From positions 186,001-250,000 of the forward strand of contig NZ_JAGSOA010000002.1 in NCBI RefSeq assembly GCF_019754935.1: a stretch of 64,000 bases of DNA, in the 5' to 3' direction. Both the position numbers and the translations under genes were made by a program. Every line of letters starts with the position of its first letter. Within the stretch, counting starts at the first letter, position 1. Below are positions 60,742-64,000 of the stretch, piece by piece. This DNA is from Corynebacterium parakroppenstedtii (GTDB taxonomy: Bacteria > Actinomycetota > Actinomycetes > Mycobacteriales > Mycobacteriaceae). The notes under the pieces were generated by a model that saw only the letters and a list, made by a program, of their open reading frames with translations, ran no database searches and was not told where the DNA came from.

Positions 60742-63700
60742 CTAGGTGTCGCTTCCTCCGGAGACAGAGTGTTTCCACAGGTCGGCGTAGATTCCTTGGC
60801 GGGCGAGAAGTTCATCGTGATTCCCCGTTTCGACGATCCGCCCCCCATCCATGACGAGAATGCGATCCGCTTGTGCCGCGGTAGCCAAACGGTGGGCCAC
60901 AATCACGCTCGTTCGATTCGACATCAGCCGCGTGCTGGCGGAAAGAATCGTTTTTTCCGTGGCTGGGTCAAGTGTCGACGTCGCTTCGTCAAGGAGCATG
61001 AGCTGCGGTTTTACCAGTTCTGCGCGTGCGAGTGCGATGAGCTGCCGCTGGCCGGAGGATAAGCCGCGCCCGTCTTCACCCACCGGTGCAAGGAAGCCTC
61101 CGGGGATGGCGGCGATGGCGCGGAGGGCACCGATGCAGCGCGCGGCATGAATGACCTCATTCGGCGTTGCTTCAGGTTTGCCATAGGCGATATTCGAGGC
61201 GATAGTCCCGGCAAAAAGGTGTGATTCCTGCGGGACGAATCCGAGCGATCCACGCCACGCCGCCAGGGTGACGTCGCGGATATCGGTATCCACCGCCCGC
61301 ACCGCGCCAGCCGTCGGATCATAAAAACGGGCCAAGAGCTTCACAATCGTTGATTTACCCGCGCCAGTCGCCCCGACGACTGCCACCGTGGAGCCCTCGT
61401 CGATAGTCTCTGACACCTCGTGGAGGACGTCCACACCGTTCGAATACGCGAAGGTGACGTCGTCTAAGGACAACGAGCCTTCTGGAACATGCGTCTCGCG
61501 CCCAGAGTCGGGGACCGACGTCGACTGTGACAGCAAGTCACTAATGCGTCGCAACCCGACCTCGGCCTGCTGATACATGTCGAAAACCTGAGATAACTGC
61601 TGGATGGGCGCGAAAAGGAGGTTCATGTAGATCATGAACGCCACAAGCACACCGGCCGTCACCGTGCCATTGAGCACCATGACCGCGCCCACTCCCACGA
61701 CAGCAGCGGAAGCCAATTCGGAGAGCGCATTAATGCCAGGGAAATAAATGGAGACCACGGTTTGCGCCTGCATACGCAACCGCCGATATTCCAGCGCACT
61801 ATGCGTAAAGCGCTCGACATCGGAGTCCTGCTGGTTGTACACCTGCGAGGTGCGGATGCCATTAACCAGTTCCTGAAAATCCGCATTCACCGTCGAAATT
61901 TGGCCGCGAGCCTCGGAATACAACCGCGACGAAATCCGCCGGAAGATCACCGTGGCCACGATGACAATGGGTAACGACGTCAGTGCCACCAGCGCCAGGC
62001 GAGGAGCGGTCACCAGCAGCATGATGCTGACACCGATCAAGGTCGCCCCCGACACGATGGCCTGGGCCAACCCCTCCTGAAGGAACTTCGACAGGGAGTC
62101 GATATCTGTGGTCATGCGGGTCATGATCCGCCCGGACTGAGTCGTTTCGAAGTAATCGAGCCCGAGCCGCTGAACATGAGCAAAGGACCGTAAACGAAGC
62201 CCATAGAGCAACCGTTCACCCGCCCGCGAGGTCAAAATGGTGTTGATCGTGCTGGCAATCCATGCCGCCACCACGATGATCAGCCCCAACACGGTTGCGG
62301 TGACCAGAGCGCCCGTATCTTTATTGCCGACGCCGGCATCAATGGCGTGACGCACGAGGGTGGGGAAGACGACGTCGGCAGTCACGAGGACGCATAACGT
62401 GGCGATGATCGCTACGAGTAGCCACTTCACTGTGCTAAGTAACCCGCGCAAACTGAACGGCGTTGAGTCATTGCGGAACGATTCCGCATCAATCTTGGGT
62501 TGTTCGGTAGCGGGGGAGAGCTTCTCCACCATCGCTAGGACTTCGGGTGTGGCGGGCATTCCGGTGGCTGAGCTTCCTTGGCCCAGGCCAGCGCCTAAAC
62601 CGCTACCTGCAAGTGCGGTTCCCGACGCAGACAGGTCGTCCCCCGCGGTGGCTGCTGCGCCGGGTTCATCCATGTCCTGATCCGCGGGCCACAGCGTCGC
62701 CAAGTCCGGTTCGTGTCCGTCGTCGAACGGGACGACGGATGCGTCGGCGTCGTGGCGGGGCAAGGCCATGAGCTCGGAAAAGTGTGGGCTCGATTCCTGA
62801 AGCTCCTCCAGCGTTCCGTACGCGGTGACGGTGCCGGCTTCGACGAGTGCGATGTGGTCGGCCAGCGCAAGAGTGGAATGGCGGTGCGCGATAAGGAGCA
62901 GAGCGACGGACCCCTTGCGGGCCTTCAACGCCGCGATGATGGCCGCTTCGGTCGTGGCGTCGATAGCCGAGGTCGCGTCGTCCAAAATAAGCACCCGCGC
63001 ACCAGAGACCAGTGCCCGCGCTAATGCGATCCGCTGTCGCTGACCACCCGATAGCGTCAGGCCACGTTCCCCAGCGACGGTGTCGTAGCCGTCCTCCAGC
63101 TCCATAATGAAGTCATGGGCGCTGGCATCCTTAGCTGCGGAGATAATGTCCTCATCCGTCGCCCGCGGGTTCGCCAGCGCAATGTTCTCGCGCACAGACC
63201 GCGAATACAGGAAGGGCTCATCGAAGACAGCGGAGACTGCGTGCCGTAGATCGCATTTCCGGACATCCGTGATATCGACGGACTCGTGGTCGGATCCAGA
63301 TCGGCCGACGAGTGATTCGTGCGTGCCGACGCCAGCGCCGACGTCACTATCGTCACCATCGACTTCGGTGCCGTCGTGGGTGCCGTCGTGTGCAGGGGAG
63401 GGATGCCCCGAGGTTGCTAATTGAATTGTCCCCTCTGAGGCTGGGTAAAATCCCTCGGCGAGCTGGACGAGCATACTTTTACCCGCGCCAGGCGGGCCGA
63501 CCAGCACAGTGGTCTCGCCGGGAGCAATGTCTAGGGAGAAGTGGTTGAGAATACGCTCACCCGCGGGCTTTGAGGCGTCCGTCGAGTTCGTCGTTGTACT
63601 GTCCGACGGCTCACTGCCAATGCCCGTTTGAGTATCCACGTCCGTCTGCGGCTGGTAGAAAGACACGTTATCGAAGGAAATCCCCAGCGGCCCGTCGGGA

Positions 63701-64000
63701 ATACGCGAGGGGGAAGCGGGATCAGAATCCGCCTCCAGATCGACAACATCGAAGACGCGGGACACGGATGACAAGGCCATCTGCATCGAGATCGCCATGT
63801 TGGATAACATGCGGCAAATGCCGGTCAGCGTCGTCAAGTACGTCGAAAACGCAAGGAAAATACCAATGGTGATGTGCCCGTTCAATGCCAGCCAACCACC
63901 GATCGCCACATTGGCCACCAACGCCAGGTTCGGCAGCTCAGCAAGCGTCGGCAAGAATTTCGCCTGTTGATTAGCAGCGCGCATCTGCAGCGCGTAGAGC
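60742..64000 (-). CDS. fused two-half ABC exporter (TMD-NBD-TMD-NBD), partial
   Basis: At least 1085 aa; the frame is open to the right edge, so the N-terminus is missing. It holds part of the first membrane domain, NBD1, a linker, a second six-helix membrane domain and NBD2. NBD1 has Walker A GPPGAGKSM, an Asp/Gly/Ser-rich insert of about 50 residues, signature LSGGQRQRIALARAL but Walker B LILDDATSAID with Asp in place of the catalytic Glu. NBD2 has Walker A GATGAGKST, Walker B LMLLDEATSTLD and the altered signature LSSGQRQ. This is the pattern of asymmetric exporters with one degenerate site. Mycobacteria encode the halves as two genes (Rv1272c/Rv1273c). Drug, lipid or siderophore transport is possible. 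Confidence 0.9.
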   Translation of the reverse strand, partial: LYALQMRAANQQAKFLPTLAELPNLALVANVAIGGWLALNGHITIGIFLAFSTYLTTLTGICRMLSNMAISMQMALSSVSRVFDVVDLEADSDPASPSRIPDGPLGISFDNVSFYQPQTDVDTQTGIGSEPSDSTTTNSTDASKPAGERILNHFSLDIAPGETTVLVGPPGAGKSMLVQLAEGFYPASEGTIQLATSGHPSPAHDGTHDGTEVDGDDSDVGAGVGTHESLVGRSGSDHESVDITDVRKCDLRHAVSAVFDEPFLYSRSVRENIALANPRATDEDIISAAKDASAHDFIMELEDGYDTVAGERGLTLSGGQRQRIALARALVSGARVLILDDATSAIDATTEAAIIAALKARKGSVALLLIAHRHSTLALADHIALVEAGTVTAYGTLEELQESSPHFSELMALPRHDADASVVPFDDGHEPDLATLWPADQDMDEPGAAATAGDDLSASGTALAGSGLGAGLGQGSSATGMPATPEVLAMVEKLSPATEQPKIDAESFRNDSTPFSLRGLLSTVKWLLVAIIATLCVLVTADVVFPTLVRHAIDAGVGNKDTGALVTATVLGLIIVVAAWIASTINTILTSRAGERLLYGLRLRSFAHVQRLGLDYFETTQSGRIMTRMTTDIDSLSKFLQEGLAQAIVSGATLIGVSIMLLVTAPRLALVALTSLPIVIVATVIFRRISSRLYSEARGQISTVNADFQELVNGIRTSQVYNQQDSDVERFTHSALEYRRLRMQAQTVVSIYFPGINALSELASAAVVGVGAVMVLNGTVTAGVLVAFMIYMNLLFAPIQQLSQVFDMYQQAEVGLRRISDLLSQSTSVPDSGRETHVPEGSLSLDDVTFAYSNGVDVLHEVSETIDEGSTVAVVGATGAGKSTIVKLLARFYDPTAGAVRAVDTDIRDVTLAAWRGSLGFVPQESHLFAGTIASNIAYGKPEATPNEVIHAARCIGALRAIAAIPGGFLAPVGEDGRGLSSGQRQLIALARAELVKPQLMLLDEATSTLDPATEKTILSASTRLMSNRTSVIVAHRLATAAQADRILVMDGGRIVETGNHDELLARQGIYADLWKHSVSGGSDT

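Noticed and set aside
1..64000. tRNA, rRNA, CRISPR arrays, insertion sequences and prophage genes
   Set aside because: No cloverleaf-like segment, regular repeat-spacer pattern, transposase or phage motif was recognised on reading; a dedicated search (tRNAscan, CRISPR finder, IS database) would be needed to be certain.

Overview
The window reads as chromosomal DNA of an actinobacterium of the order Mycobacteriales, most likely a Corynebacterium. The evidence is a mycothiol gene (mshB), a one-piece E2-E1 2-oxoglutarate dehydrogenase (odhA/kgd), the sigE-cseE-tatB group, a FolP2-type protein, glgA/glgC, DUF3117, and an order typA-lpqW-mshB-fdxC-dapC ... dapD-dapE-LOG-folP2 ... glgA-glgC ... sigE-anti-sigma-tatB-mrp-DUF1003-mgtE-like ... 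corA-kgd that follows the mycobacterial order. A lipophilic species is possible, but the species cannot be fixed from the sequence alone. No rRNA, tRNA, CRISPR array, prophage or insertion sequence was recognised.

Layout: 1-6.6 kb is accessory: a truncated YdhK-like lipoprotein, a small unknown protein, a carnitine-acyltransferase-family enzyme, a drug exporter with a divergent TetR regulator, and a patatin-like phospholipase. 6.6-10.5 kb is a thiamine/HMP uptake operon (ykoE-ykoD-ykoC plus a P-loop kinase-like gene) behind a TPP riboswitch. 10.6-15.2 kb holds a DUF4232 lipoprotein, an acyl-CoA dehydrogenase, a small membrane protein, an SMR exporter and formate-THF ligase. 15.3-20.5 kb is a phosphonate locus: a divergent phosphonatase-like hydrolase, an FAD amine oxidoreductase and phnD-phnC-phnE. 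20.6-27.9 kb carries a complete three-subunit class I chelatase (H, I and D subunits) without any tetrapyrrole pathway beside it.

28-64 kb is the conserved core: translation GTPase TypA, lipoprotein LpqW, mycothiol deacetylase, ferredoxin, lysine/DAP biosynthesis (dapC, dapD, dapE) around an amino-acid permease, LOG protein, FolP2, a DivIVA-domain protein, DUF3117, an rRNA methyltransferase, a MarR regulator, glycogen/alpha-glucan synthesis (glgA/glgC), sigma-E with its zinc anti-sigma factor, TatB, Mrp, a magnesium-related group (MgtE_N/CBS, DUF1003, CorA), OdhA, and a fused asymmetric ABC exporter running off the right end.

A recurrent regulatory pattern is a TANNNT -10 box 6-7 bases before the start codon with no Shine-Dalgarno sequence. 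It occurs at thirteen or more genes, implies leaderless mRNAs, and was used to choose several starts. The most interesting items are the orphan chelatase operon, the phosphonate locus that lacks a PhnW transaminase, the enlarged TPP riboswitch that overlaps the ykoE ribosome binding site, the kinase-like gene in the thiamine operon, the bacterial carnitine-acyltransferase homologue, and the fused exporter with one degenerate ATP site.
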